Assembly (NCBI RefSeq): GCF_905220365.1
Contig: NC_061140.1
Location: 1,676,501 to 1,740,500, forward strand
Direction of reading: 5' to 3'
Length of the DNA: 64,000 nt
From: Vanessa cardui
Lineage: Eukaryota > Arthropoda > Insecta > Lepidoptera > Nymphalidae
The translations under genes were made by a program, and so were the position numbers. The notes under the pieces are model-generated. The model saw nothing but the letters and a program-made list of their open reading frames with translations. It did no database searches and had not been told where the DNA came from. Shown here one piece after another: positions 1-9,633 of this stretch (within the stretch, counting starts at the first letter, position 1; the number at the start of each line of letters is the position of its first letter).

Positions 1-58
1 TTTACCTTATCCTTCAATTTTATACCTAGGCAGCTTCTCTCCATTCTTCTCTGAGTAT
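1..58 (-). pseudogene. RTE-type retrotransposon, 3' part after the interruption
   Basis: Read on the minus strand this continues the RTE-type protein interrupted by the element at 59-1593. The frame reads TQRRMERSCLGIKLKDKVK, matching the conserved stretch after the GC-TW motif in RTE-like reverse-transcriptase C-termini. It resumes where the fragment at 1594-1872 stops (KIKTT), so the two pieces were one coding sequence. It runs off the window edge, so the true 3' end is not visible. Confidence 0.8.
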
Positions 59-1593
59 TTTTTTTTTTTTTATTTTATTTTATTTTAGGGAAACAAACAA
101 TAAGATAAACTTATGGGATAGGAATATACAAATTTACATATATCAGCTAAGTTTCCACTGGTAATTAGACACATATTATTAAAATTAAAAAAAAGACTAA
201 CATACATAAAATCAAACATTAAACACGTATACTGACGAATTTCTTCGGCAGTTATGAATAAAATATAATTAAACGAAACAAAATTAAAAAAAAAAGTAAC
301 AAAACACATTAAACAAAATTGAAGGCATTAATGGCTACATCGGTTAGTTAAATTACAGGCAAAAACATTTATACACGTCAGAACAAACTATGAATTGATA
401 CATAAGTTAATCTTATTAACTTTATTTTTAAAAGAATACATTTTTTCGAATAATATATCAATATCTGAGTAAACTTTATTATAATTTTGGCAGCTACGAT
501 ATAAGAAGATATTATTAGTACTTTTCGTTTTACAAATCGGCACATTAAATAATGGTTTATATCTAGAATTTATTCGTGGACAATTAAATTCAATATTAGA
601 CAATAGGAAAGGTGAATCTACGAAACTGTTAATTATTTTATATAGGAAAAGTTGGTCTCTAGCTTGTCTTCGTAAAGTAAGAGGAGACAAGAGTTGCATT
701 TTAGCAGAAGATACAGCTCTATAACACATGTGTTTGTAGAATTTTCTTTGAATGGAGCCTAATTCATTTATATAAGTTTTATACTGAGGATTCCATACGG
801 TAGAGGCATATTCAAGGGTAGACCGAACATATGAGTTATAGAGCAGAACCAAAGTTGAGCACTGTCTGAAGTCCCTACCAACTCTTAAAATAAATCCAAG
901 CATTCGATAAGCTTTTGATGTTATGTAACAAATGTGAGAAGCATAAGTAAGCTTAGAGTCTAAGACTATGCCGAGGTCTTTAACCTCAAACACCCTATTT
1001 AAAGAAATGTTATTTAAATTATACATATACATTTGTGGAATTCTTTTCCGGGTAAATGAAATAGTGTTGCACTTTACAACATTTAAAGTGAAAAAATTCT
1101 TATCACAATAGTTACATAGATTGTTTAAGTCATTCTGTAATAAGTTGCAGTCGTTGATGGAATAGATTTCTTTAAAAATTTTTAAATCATCAGCATAAAG
1201 TAGTATATTACTGTATTGAAATATTAAATTTATATCATTAACAAAAATATTGAAAAACAAAGGACCAAGATGGGAGCCTTGAGGTACCCCGGAAGTAATG
1301 GGTACAAAAGATGAGCAGTAACCTTTGACAGTTACCGCTTGGTGACGATCTCTTAGGTAAGATTCAATCCACCGAAGCAAATCACCGTGTATACCAAAAT
1401 TTCTAAGTTTTTCTACTAATAAAGTATGAGATAATTTATCGAACGCTTTAGAAAAGTCAGTATAAACTACATCCATTTGACCACCATTGTCCATTACCTT
1501 AGCTATTCGATGAGTGAATTCACACAGATTAGTTTCTGTGGATTTTTTGCCAATAAAACCATGCTGTTCCGGAATTAGGTGAGGTCTAATAAA
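59..1593 (-). mobile_element. 5'-truncated Jockey/CR1-type non-LTR retrotransposon inserted in an RTE element
   Basis: The insert begins abruptly within reverse transcriptase, just upstream of the first palm motifs, and ends on the minus strand in an A-rich tail of AAAT units and poly-A (about 59-90). The interrupted RTE frame resumes on the other side. The bases TACT occur at both junctions (1594-1597, and next to the tail near 55-58), a plausible short target-site duplication. A 5' truncation with a 3' A-rich tail is the usual product of target-primed reverse transcription. About 300 bp of 3' UTR lie between the stop codon and the tail. Confidence 0.85.
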
Positions 1594-1872
1594 AGTAGTT
1601 TTGATTTTGTTCCTAGTTTTGAGGTCAAAGGTCCAGGTTTGGCAACCATAGGTAAGGCTGGGTAGCAGTCCTGTATCCATGACTATTTTCTTGATCGGTA
1701 GTGGAAGTTGAGATTTTAATATTTCCTTATGGTGCCAGAACCTGTTCCAGGTAATCGTCACTCTTCGATTTAGTTCTTCGGTGTTTCTTTCTTTACTAAA
1801 AGAGATTTGCTTTCCTAAGTATGTGTAGCGGTCGACGAACTCGAGAGGGGTGCTATTTATTGAGATGGGCAT
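388..1872 (-). CDS. chimeric reverse-transcriptase frame: RTE C-terminal piece fused to Jockey/CR1 reverse transcriptase
   Basis: The 494-codon frame joins two retrotransposons. Residues 1-93 resemble the post-palm region of RTE-type enzymes (YTYLGKQISF near 17-26, YGCQTW near 75-80). From residue 94 it is a Jockey/CR1-type reverse transcriptase: motif A TDFSKAFD (about 138-145), motif B SGVPQGS (194-200), motif C YADD (226-229), then thumb and C-terminal domain. All three catalytic aspartates are present, but the endonuclease domain and the start of the enzyme are missing. The ATG lies inside RTE coding sequence, with an in-frame TAA five codons upstream, so it is not a native start. The fusion looks accidental. 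No promoter was recognised and activity is unlikely. Confidence 0.85.
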   Translation of the reverse strand: MPISINSTPLEFVDRYTYLGKQISFSKERNTEELNRRVTITWNRFWHHKEILKSQLPLPIKKIVMDTGLLPSLTYGCQTWTFDLKTRNKIKTTFIRPHLIPEQHGFIGKKSTETNLCEFTHRIAKVMDNGGQMDVVYTDFSKAFDKLSHTLLVEKLRNFGIHGDLLRWIESYLRDRHQAVTVKGYCSSFVPITSGVPQGSHLGPLFFNIFVNDINLIFQYSNILLYADDLKIFKEIYSINDCNLLQNDLNNLCNYCDKNFFTLNVVKCNTISFTRKRIPQMYMYNLNNISLNRVFEVKDLGIVLDSKLTYASHICYITSKAYRMLGFILRVGRDFRQCSTLVLLYNSYVRSTLEYASTVWNPQYKTYINELGSIQRKFYKHMCYRAVSSAKMQLLSPLTLRRQARDQLFLYKIINSFVDSPFLLSNIEFNCPRINSRYKPLFNVPICKTKSTNNIFLYRSCQNYNKVYSDIDILFEKMYSFKNKVNKINLCINS

Positions 1873-1875
1873 TGC
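1594..1875 (-). pseudogene. RTE-type retrotransposon fragment, part before the interruption
   Basis: This minus-strand fragment encodes the region just C-terminal to the RTE palm domain, with the YxYLGKxISF and YGCQTW signatures. Upstream of about 1875 the RTE frame is lost, so this copy is itself 5'-truncated. It pairs with the fragment at 1-58. Confidence 0.75.
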
Positions 1876-1961
1876 GTTGCGGTTAGGTTAGAGTTACTTT
1901 CACATTTATAATATTAAAATAGATTGTACACAACACATAGAAATTAAATAAATACGACATA

Positions 1962-2052
1962 GATTTGGCCTTAATAAAACAGGCGTACAATTTTGGCGAC
2001 CTTTTCGCTACATAGCGATCTCTTCCAGGCAACCAACGGTAAAGGTTAGGTT
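1962..2052 (+). repeat. dispersed repeat shared with 21444-21530
   Basis: A block with TTTGGCGACC and a later CAACCAACGG is found again in inverted orientation at 21444-21530. Both copies share an upstream TTTGGCCTTAAT and the spacing between motifs. I do not recognise the family. The second copy lies in unit A of the tandem duplication at a point where unit B has no counterpart, so it behaves like a mobile sequence. The last bases run into AGGTTAGGTTAG. Confidence 0.6.
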
Positions 2053-2361
2053 AGCTCATTAAGTATGAGGTGGGTGTTGTTTTAATAATAAATAAAATAA
2101 CATGAATTTATTACTAAAACTATTAAATAAATTTAAATATAGAATACACAAATTATACATCAATAAATAAATTATATTATCAATACATACCAAATACAAG
2201 TAAATGTATAATCTAATTACACGCTACATATTATTGCATACTTACCGCTGTATTTGTTAAAGAAAAGGAAGTCAAATAGACTGACGCCGTAATGCGTTAC
2301 GCAACGAAGCATTTTATCATCACATATGAAGTTATTACTTCAAACGATATTTTTTTATCAA

Positions 2362-2642
2362 CACTAGCGATTAGCCTGCCTTCGTTCGTCGGTGCGAAGT
2401 TGATACTAAATGTACCACAGAATTTGTTTATTTACATCGCATTAGAAATATATAAAATTATCAGTGTTTCTTTATTACATTGTCCATGTATATACAAAAA
2501 CCTCTCGAATCACTCTATCTATTAAAAAACCGATCAAAATCCGTTGCTTAGTTTTAAAGATTTAAACGTACATAGGGATATAGGGACAGAGAAAGCGACT
2601 TTCTTTTATACTATGTAGTGATGAAGTATAGTCATATTGTAT
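2362..2642 (-). mobile_element. Helitron-like or related non-autonomous lepidopteran repeat (degraded)
   Basis: Read on the minus strand the sequence ends in CTAGT at 2362, and its body matches the copies at 19656-19893 and 27710-27936, including AAATTATCAGTGT, ATTGTCCATG and TCACTCTATCTATTAAAAA. The CTAGT end agrees with the CTRR-T rule of Helitron 3' ends, but no clear hairpin or 5' TC end was established. The 77-codon frame across it is fortuitous. Confidence 0.5.
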
Positions 2643-2957
2643 TAGGAATAAACCAGCCTCAAAGATATAAAGTAAAACAGATTATCCAAGACAGATAACC
2701 TGTTTAAATAGACATGTATGTGACATTAAATACTTTTTTTATGAAACCTTATTAGATGACAAAGCACTGTGAGTAATTCTGGAATGTACTACGGTTTGTG
2801 TTATGTACGACGGATCGTCTGTCTAGATGTCATTCGAAATAAAATTAACATTGTGACACACAGCTGTCAAAATTACTGATTCTTGTCTATACGTATTATA
2901 AAATTGGTGTGTCTATTTGGTATATTAAAATAACTGCTTTTTATTAAATACAATTGA

Positions 2958-3203
2958 CGAGAAGGTTCGGAATATACATATTCCCCCACGCTGTTCCAAT
3001 GCGGGTTGGTGGAATTCACATGTGTCAGAATTTCTATGAAATTATACACATGCATTTCCTCGCGATTTTTTCCTTCACTGCCGAGCACGAGGTGAATTAT
3101 AAAAACAAACTAAGCACATGAATATTCAGCGCTTTCCTGGGATTGAACCCGCAATCATCGGTTAAGATGCACGCGTTCTAACCACTGGATTATCTCAGCT
3201 CTC
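2958..3203 (-). mobile_element. SINE-A copy, minus strand, tail lost
   Basis: The tRNA-like head, with box B as GGATTGAACCCGC on the plus strand and a degraded box A, is followed by the body (GCACGAGGTGAATTATAAA, then the GCGGGTTGGTGGAAT block). The copy stops inside the 3' body with no simple-repeat tail. Box A carries a change (CTGGATTATCT for CTGGGCCATCT), so it is probably old. Confidence 0.85.
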
Positions 3204-3681
3204 GGCTTTTATTAAATGCATGTACATATGTATAAATGCATGGGTGACTCTTTGTTTGCATTGGGATATATATGATATAATATATAGGGACAGGGTGGAC
3301 GTATAAACAAATATATTTACCTATTAATTATAAAATTAATTAAAAACAAATAAAATTTTTATTAAAATTATTACATGCTTTAGTTTTTACGATATATTTG
3401 TGTTGATAATTGAGACGCGTGTTGATTTTAAATTTATGTTTGCAATACAAAAAGAAAACCGACACGTTGCTATTAAATTATGTGTATATATAATTCAAGT
3501 ATTTTATACAATACATATCACGATATACTATGTCATTGATTATATTAATAATATTCATACTAATCATTTCATAGTATTTTATAAACTACCTAAATATATA
3601 ATATAGAGGTTTTTGATTTTATTATTTTATAACATATCAGATTAAACATATTTTCAGTAATATTCTTAGTTGTTTTTGTTA
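3204..3681. other. AT-rich stretch without recognised genes
   Basis: The only frames are short and hydrophobic with AT-rich codons, including a 68-codon frame at 3400-3606, and they resemble nothing I know. A run of TATAT-type dinucleotides lies around 3268-3286. I see no repeat boundary that can be defended. Confidence 0.5.
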
Positions 3682-3877
3682 TTTCCGGTTTGAAGGGTGA
3701 GTGAGCCACTGTAACTACAGACACAAGGGACATAACAGTTCCCAAGGTTGGTGGCACATAGACGATGTAAGGAATAGTTAATATTTCTTACAGCTTAATT
3801 GTTTATGGGTGATGGTGACCACTTTCCATCAGGTGGCCTATATGATCGTCCGCCAACCTATACCATTAAAAAATACA
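3682..3877 (+). repeat. REP-C copy, 5'-truncated
   Basis: This copy starts at TTCCGGTTTGAAGGGTGAG and continues through GGTTGGTGGCACAT, TTTCTTACAGC and GATGGTGACCACTTTCC to CGTCCGCCAACCTATACCATTAAAAAA. The A-rich end suggests a retroposed sequence in plus orientation. The first 90 or so bases present in the fuller copy at 8244 are missing. Confidence 0.8.
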
Positions 3878-4204
3878 ATAATGTTTGTGTAAAGCTGTTA
3901 TTTAAATGTCAGTTGAGAAGTAGACTAAGCGTTTATATTTAAAAACAAGAAGAAATACAATTATAATAACTTTTCGTAATGGTTATATCCGCCTGGCCGA
4001 TTTCGGCTACGACGCTCATTCTCAACTCGTTAAATTTGAATTTAAGTTAGATTGTTTGCGTAACGAACCAACTGCGGTCCATCCAAGTGTATCATTAATT
4101 ACCGATGCTTATTATTATTAGTTTTAATGTTTTTTAAAGCATTTGTGGTCAGATGGGATGATAAGTGGTTAACGCAGCTGATAGACGTATATAATAATAA
4201 CGTA

Positions 4205-4330
4205 ATAGTAACAGCCTGTATAGTTCCCACTGCTAAGCTAAGGCTTCCTCTCCCTTTGAGGAGAAGTTTAGGAGCATACTCCACCACGCTGAAGCGGGTT
4301 GATGTATTCACACGTGACACATGCTGGTTT
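4205..4330 (-). mobile_element. SINE-A copy, minus strand, 3' half of an interrupted SINE
   Basis: The sequence runs from AACAGCCTGTATAG through the CTCCCTTTGAGGAG block into the middle of the SINE-A body, then stops where a second SINE-A in the opposite orientation begins. Its other half is at 4551-4691. It also has a small internal deletion around 4300-4312. Confidence 0.75.
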
Positions 4331-4550
4331 TAATTATTTAATTTGTATTTATAATTCAGCTCGGCGGTGAAGGAAAACATCTTGAGGAAACCTGCATTAG
4401 TCTAATTTCTTCAAAATTCTGCCACATGTGCATTCCCCCAACCCGCATTGGATTAGCGTGGTGGAATATGTTCCAAAACCTCTCCTTAATGGAAGAGGAG
4501 GCCTTATCCCAGCAGAGGGAAATTTACAGGCTGTGACTTTACTTAACTTT
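4331..4550 (+). mobile_element. SINE-A body without tRNA head, inserted inside another SINE-A
   Basis: This insert starts at TAATTATTTAATTTGTATTT, the junction of head and body in SINE-A, runs through the body and ends in a degenerate TTTAC tail (GACTTTACTTAACTTTAC). It is bounded by ACATGCTGGTTT (4319-4330) and ACATGTAGGTTT (4551-4562), which agree at 10 of 12 positions and look like a diverged target-site duplication. Confidence 0.75.
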
Positions 4551-4691
4551 ACATGTAGGTTTCCTCACGAAGTTTTCGGAGATCGAAATGAATTATATAT
4601 ATAAATAAAGGACAGTTTCCAGTGCTTGCCAGGGTTTGAACCGCAATCAGCGGTTAATATATACGCGTTCTAATCACTAAAACATCTCGGC
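4551..4691 (-). mobile_element. SINE-A copy, minus strand, 5' half of the interrupted SINE
   Basis: This continues the SINE-A begun at 4205: GGTTTCCTCACGA, then the body, then the tRNA-like head with the box B complement GGGTTTGAACCGC. Box A is mutated. It ends near the degraded ACATCTCGGC start. Confidence 0.75.
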
Positions 4692-4736
4692 GTGATAAAA
4701 ATATATTATATAAGGTATATTTATGTTTAACCAATT

Positions 4737-4875
4737 CTCAGATCGTCAATGCGCCGCCAGCCACTGGAATAAATACTGTATGTACCTCGTACCTGGAGTT
4801 ACTGGCTCACCCTTTAAACCTAAACTCAACAATACTAAGTATTACTGTCAGGCGGTAGAATATATACCTTCAATA
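4737..4875 (-). repeat. degraded REP-C fragment
   Basis: The matching parts are TGCGCCGCCAGCCA, TTACTGGCTCACCCTTTAAAC and the AACAATACTAAGTA to GGCGGTAGAATAT end. Similarity is patchy, so the boundaries are approximate. Confidence 0.55.
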
Positions 4876-5976
4876 ACATAAATGTAAAATGAGAGCCAAG
4901 TTCAAATATTAGAGAGAGAGCCAATTCCAATATTACGATATATAGCTTGGTTGTTGACTTCAACGACTAAAGTGAGATCTAAATGGGTGCCAAGTTCAAT
5001 GGTCCTAAAATTTATTTGTTACCATACCATTATGACATATCATTTCTTTTTATAAATTAGGATAATATATTGCAGCCTATGGTCTGTCTGTGTAGTATAG
5101 GGTCAGTGTTGCAGGCTTAGTAGTCACCTTCCTACAGGCGAGCCTCCTGTTCTCTGTTGCAAACGATGACTATTTTCAAATAACTATCTATAGCTTTTTC
5201 AGATTTGATTTGATTTTCATACTTATACAGAACTGCCTGAATATGTTATATCCTGTATATATGGGAATTAATTTATTACTTTTATTAATTAATTTATTTA
5301 TTTATTTTCACCATAAATATAAAAATTGGTATTGATATGTTATTTGTGTATTCTTTCGTTGGTTAAAGTTATTGGTGTATAAAAACATACTTTATTTAGA
5401 TACAGATCCCCATCCTCCAAAGCCGTGTGTAGCATTCTATTAATACACAACTCTTGGCGCCGTTCTGTTTCGTCCATATGCGTACGATTGAGATTTAATT
5501 AAGTCTTTGAATACACAGATTAAGACAATACTGACAAAATGAATTATTAAAGCACATAACTGGGTTGTTTGCTTTTAATAATTTATGGTATTATTTTATC
5601 TGTGAAACGAATAATCTATGCTTTGTTTTTTATTTTGTTAGTTATAGAGCTTAGTCATAATCTATGCTTATGAATGTGACATACTCTTTCTGTTATTCTT
5701 TCTGTGATGATGATAAGATTTGGTACCGTATAAGCTCAACTATACTTTCTAGATATTATGGTTAAGATATGTATATGGGGGTTAGATGTAAGTTAATCCA
5801 AATTTTTGTCAGTCGCTCACTATGTCGCGGATACAGTAGACAAATCGATAATCACTTATCATTTATTATACATCATACTTATAAATAGTGTCATTTTGCA
5901 TCTTACCCCGGTGGGGGCTTTGAGTCGTTAGGTGTTCGGATTTCCAGGTAAAAAAGAAATCAATGACATAAAACTG
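4876..5976. other. AT-rich stretch with no recognised gene
   Basis: Only short spurious frames are present. A direct echo of AGAGAGAGAGCCAATTCCAA-like sequence near 4888-4930 may be a small local duplication. The bases TTACCCCGGTGGGGGC at 5905-5920 form a short GC-rich block just before the SINE-B copy. Nothing else stands out. Confidence 0.5.
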
Positions 5977-6193
5977 ATGATTTCCGTGGTCGAGTAGTGC
6001 GTATACAGGTTTTCATTGATACGGCACTCCGAGGTCCCGGGTTCGAATCCAAGCCTAATTGATGTAGAAAAAGTTTTCTTTGTCGTCTCAAGTCTGGGTG
6101 GATTTTCCATAACACAAGTGCTTTAGCTACTCACTTACTTTGGGATCAGAGTAATGTATATGATGTTGTCCAATATTTATTTATTTATTTGTA
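5977..6193 (+). mobile_element. SINE-B copy, full length but diverged
   Basis: SINE-B is a tRNA-derived element. This copy has box A (GTGGTCGAGTAG), box B (GGTTCGAATCC) and a body with AAGTCTGGGTG, TTCCATAACACAAGTGC and GGGATCAGAGTAATGTAT. The tail is TATTTATTTATTTAT, a TATT tetranucleotide tract. The short minus-strand frame overlapping it is not a gene. Confidence 0.85.
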
Positions 6194-6829
6194 TAAGATT
6201 GTAATCTATCTTTGTGCCAAATTTCTTTAAAGTCCGATTTGGCGTGATCGAGTCACGAACATCCATTAAAATTGTCACAATCACAATATTGGTAAAATGT
6301 AAGTCGAAATTTTAATATAAAATTTGTGTGAAACGTTTATGCACTAGCATGTTATATAACCTTGTTTTCTCATTTTTAATTTAAAACCCATCGAAACAAA
6401 AAGGAAAAACAGTTCACAGAGAAGAGGGCATTGAACTACTTTATCTTTGCTATTTTTAAACAAATACGTTATTTATACTTTAAAAAAAGTCTATTAAAGT
6501 ATTTTTATTCACTAGAAATTTCACTATTGATTAAAAAGCAATTACTAATTGTATAATTAATATCAAAATGAATATTGAATTTGACGTAATTTTCTACCAC
6601 CGAATATAGATTAGAATACATGTATATTTGGAATTTAGAATACAAACTAACTGACTAAATTAAATATCTTAAGTATGAAATATTAAATATTTATACAATT
6701 ATTATCTTTAATGAATAAAATAAAATAATTATTAATAAACTGTGACTAACATTGTTAAATTAATTAGCTTGAAAAGTTATTACGATGTGCCCAAAATAGC
6801 TGTTGAGAAAAATAAGCATGGGGCGTGCG
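6194..6829. other. AT-rich single-copy-looking sequence
   Basis: No frame longer than 60 codons has any recognisable content. Long A/T runs dominate. I see no inverted or direct repeat that explains it. Confidence 0.5.
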
Positions 6830-6925
6830 TTAAAATATATTAATTGGTTAGGTTGGGTATACTATGACAAATCGCTTGTATAACATATTGTTTGTATTTT
6901 AATCATAAGCTTAGCTCCGAGTTTT
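6830..6925 (+). repeat. direct repeat flanking an MITE, left copy
   Basis: About 95 bp starting TTAAAATATATTAATTGG and including GGTATACTATGA and ATCATAAGCTTAG. It is repeated in the same orientation, with divergence, at 7280-7372 on the other side of the inverted-repeat element. It is far longer than a transposition target duplication, so it represents a separate local duplication. Confidence 0.6.
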
Positions 6926-6941
6926 AGTATAAAATTACTTA

Positions 6942-7276
6942 CAGTACGAAACAACTTAGATGTAACATAGGGAAATTCAATAAAATCGATTATTGCCGAT
7001 TTATCCAACCAATAGAAATAGCCCCCTATCGCGCCATTCGACGCCAGTTTTCGCTATAGATTCTCGCGTCAGTTCAACCCGAAAAAGCAGGTGCATGTAA
7101 ATCGACGTGTCAAATAGACGAATATATAAGGTCATATGATATTACAAATGATTACGTTTGTGTAAAGATCATATTCACATAACAAATAAATATTGATAAT
7201 TTGGGATAGCGTACTTAATTCGGATGTGATCGGTTTTACGTATTTTGCCGATGCTATATCTAAGTTGTGTCGTTGT
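6942..7276. mobile_element. MITE family copy 1 (about 335 bp)
   Basis: The left end AGTACGAAACAACTTAGATG and the right end CTATATCTAAGTTGTGTCG are inverted copies of each other. The interior (CGATTTATCC..., ATCGACGTGTCAAATAGACG, GATAGCGTACTTAATTCGGA) matches the copies at 55561-55898 and 58275-58591. There is no coding capacity, as expected of a non-autonomous DNA transposon. The superfamily cannot be assigned because no target-site duplication is obvious. Confidence 0.75.
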
Positions 7277-7279
7277 ATT

Positions 7280-7372
7280 TTAAAATGCATTAACTGGTTT
7301 GGTTTGGTACACTATGAAAAATATTGTATAAGATAATATTTATACTTAAATCACAAGTTTAGTTACACTGGC
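7280..7372 (+). repeat. direct repeat flanking an MITE, right copy
   Basis: This starts TTAAAATGCATTAACTGG and contains GGTACACTATGA and AATCACAAGTTTAG, matching the left copy at 6830-6925 in order and orientation. Confidence 0.6.
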
Positions 7373-7663
7373 TCAATCACACTTCAAACTTTACACAATG
7401 GTTCAGAACAATACTTATTATTGCTGTTTGGGGGTAGAAATTAATTAGTGGGTGGTGGCGAAGTGTAATCTTAGTTGCCAAGGTTAATGACATTAGAATT
7501 ATCAGGAATTCCTCCCTCCTCAAATTCCTCGACTTATTTATGTTAAATGTTTGGGTATAGTCCATTTTGTAAATGTCTATGTAAATATATTGAACGTAAT
7601 ATGATTTAATATTATTATTTTTTACTAACTATTATTATTATGTTGTTTTAAGTTACAACAAAC

Positions 7664-7937
7664 AACAACAACAGCCTGTAAATTTCCTACTGCTGGACTA
7701 AGGCTTCCTCTCTCTTAGAAGAAAAGGTTCGGAACGTATTTCACTACGCTTTGTGTGAATTTCTTTTAAATTAGACACATGCAGGTTTCCTCATGATGTT
7801 TTACTTCACCGCAAAGCACGGGATAAATTATAACCATAAATTAAGCACATCAATATTCAGTGGTTCTTATTTGGGTTTGAACCCCTGATCATTAGTTAGG
7901 ATGCGCGTGTTCTAACCACTGGGCCATCTCGCCTCTG
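7664..7937 (-). mobile_element. SINE-A copy, minus strand, CAA/TTG-tailed
   Basis: The tail is (AAC)n at 7664-7672 on the plus strand, followed by ACAGCCTGTAAATTTCC, the body with a deletion of the GCGGGTTGGTGG block, and the head with the complement of box B (GGGTTTGAACCCC). Many substitutions indicate an old copy. Confidence 0.85.
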
Positions 7938-8243
7938 TTTTAGCTTATGGGTTTTCAATCCGTCTGCTCTTATTATGCCTTACAAATTAATTTGAGCCTG
8001 TAATCTCGACTGTGCCCATCAATTTCTATCGCCTTTTCTCCATCTCACGTGATATTGGCGAAATAATTTTCTCTTTTTGGCACCAATAAAATCCAAACCA
8101 AAATATCTTCATAAATGAATAATATTTCATTCTAAACCAATATTCCTTTTCATATGTCCTACGTCCTATATTAAATAAAGAAAAAAACAAATGGATACCT
8201 TCATATTTATTTTTAAAACAATAAAAAGCGACGCGAAATTAAA

Positions 8244-8536
8244 TATTTGGTGGTAGGGCTTTGTGCTAGCCCGTCTGGGTAGGTACCACCCACTCATCAG
8301 ATATTCTACCGCCAAATTACAGTACACAGTATTGTTGTGTTCCGGTTTGAAGGGTGAGTGAGTCAGTGTAACTACAGGCACAAGGGACATTACATCTTAG
8401 TTTCCAAGGTTGGTGGCACATTGACAATGTAAAGAATAGTTAATATGTCTTACAGCGTCATTGTCTATGGGTGATGGTGACCACTTAACATCAGGTGGCC
8501 CATATGCTCGTCCGCCAACTTATACCATAAAAAAAA
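8244..8536 (+). repeat. REP-C, the fullest copy
   Basis: The element begins at TTTGGTGGTAGGGCTTTGTG and includes CCGTCTGGGTAGGTACCACC, TTCTACCGCCAAAT, TTCCGGTTTGAAGGGTGAG, CCAAGGTTGGTGGCACATTG, TCTTACAGCGTCATTG and CGTCCGCCAACTTATACCAT, then eight adenines. It is about 290 bp, has no coding potential, and occurs in both orientations across the window. The poly-A end suggests RNA-mediated spread, though I could not find polymerase III boxes. A short minus-strand frame covers part of it by chance. Confidence 0.8.
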
Positions 8537-9179
8537 TAGAAGTTGATAATAAATCATTTACTATAATGATGATTAAATACGAAAACTAATCATATTTTGT
8601 TAAACAAAATAAACCGGTTTTACCATCTGTGTGTATCGTGCCAATAATATCTAAATCCGTGGCGCCGTATTACTTCAAATAGTACGGCTTAATTAGGCAC
8701 GTTTATTAGTTTTATTTTTAAAGCGATTTGTATTTATAATTATTACAAGAATAATTTTCAACGGCATCCATTTCAGAGAATTAAATTAAAATAGACACTA
8801 TTAAAATGAATAAACGTAGAAATATACAAAGACCTATTTTGTGTACCAGACGAGGTGACGAGGTGATAAGCTAGAGAAGCGATGAAAAAATTTAGTTTGT
8901 CCGCGCTACTATCGTGTAGTCTTGTCATTTTTGTATGCATCAGTATCATTTATCATTTTTGTATGCAATTTTTTGGAACTTTGGGTATAAGCTCCAAATC
9001 TTCTTACCAAGGATATAAATGAATGCCATTGCCTATTTACATTTGAAACACCTGTTCGCTTGCAGATTCCTTTAAATATGAATGGGGTATTTTCTGGAAC
9101 TTTCCATATCCCATGAAGGTTTTTTCCGAAGAATTCAATTCGGAGAAATCGCCATTGGTTTCACACAATCGTTAAGACT
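8537..9179. other. stretch without recognised genes
   Basis: Low-complexity AT-rich DNA. A partly duplicated motif, TCATTTTTGTATGCA, occurs twice in tandem around 8927-8967. No coding content was recognised. Confidence 0.5.
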
Positions 9180-9560
9180 CTGAAATGGCTCCAAATTTCA
9201 GACTTTTAGGGGGTGAGGATAAAATTTAGAATTGCAACGCGATTTTTTTAAGTGCCAATATCTATGTGATGATCACATACCATGGTCAAGTCAGGTGGTA
9301 ATTTACCTGTACCATACCACTACACTGGTCTGCGTTAAATATTGCTGATCGAGGGGCTGAGATTAGTCCACGAAGGATTGAATTTGCGCCTTATATCGTC
9401 TTAGACAATAAGCCAATGTGAAGAATTATCTCACTTTATTGAGCATACCAAGCTTTTTAAATTCCAATTTAGCTATAATTGTCAAACTAACTGACCGCGG
9501 AACCAAACGACAATCAAAATTTCGACGCCGTTTCAGTGAAACGTTTGATTTGAACTGTAA
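9180..9560 (-). pseudogene. decayed J-LINE (Jockey-type) 3' coding fragment
   Basis: The plus-strand stretch 9360-9540 (GAATTTGCGCCTTATA, then GAGCATACCAAGCTTTTT, then ACTGACCGCGGAACC) aligns in order with 62490-62620 of the J-LINE at the right end of the window. There it encodes the region around YKAQIRPHMEYCSHLW. A second match at 9190-9240 corresponds to the 3' end of that coding region. The frame is destroyed by substitutions and small indels. This is an old minus-strand insertion, and its limits are approximate. Confidence 0.65.
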
Positions 9561-9633
9561 ACAATAACAATATCAGATAAAAAAATTAAAAAAACAACTG
9601 TCACATTGAATGGATTCTAAAGAGCCCAGAGCC

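Noticed and set aside
1877..2056. TTAGG-like telomeric repeats (GGTTAGGTTAG at two places)
   Set aside because: Only two units at each place, inside or next to dispersed repeats; far too short for an interstitial telomere array.
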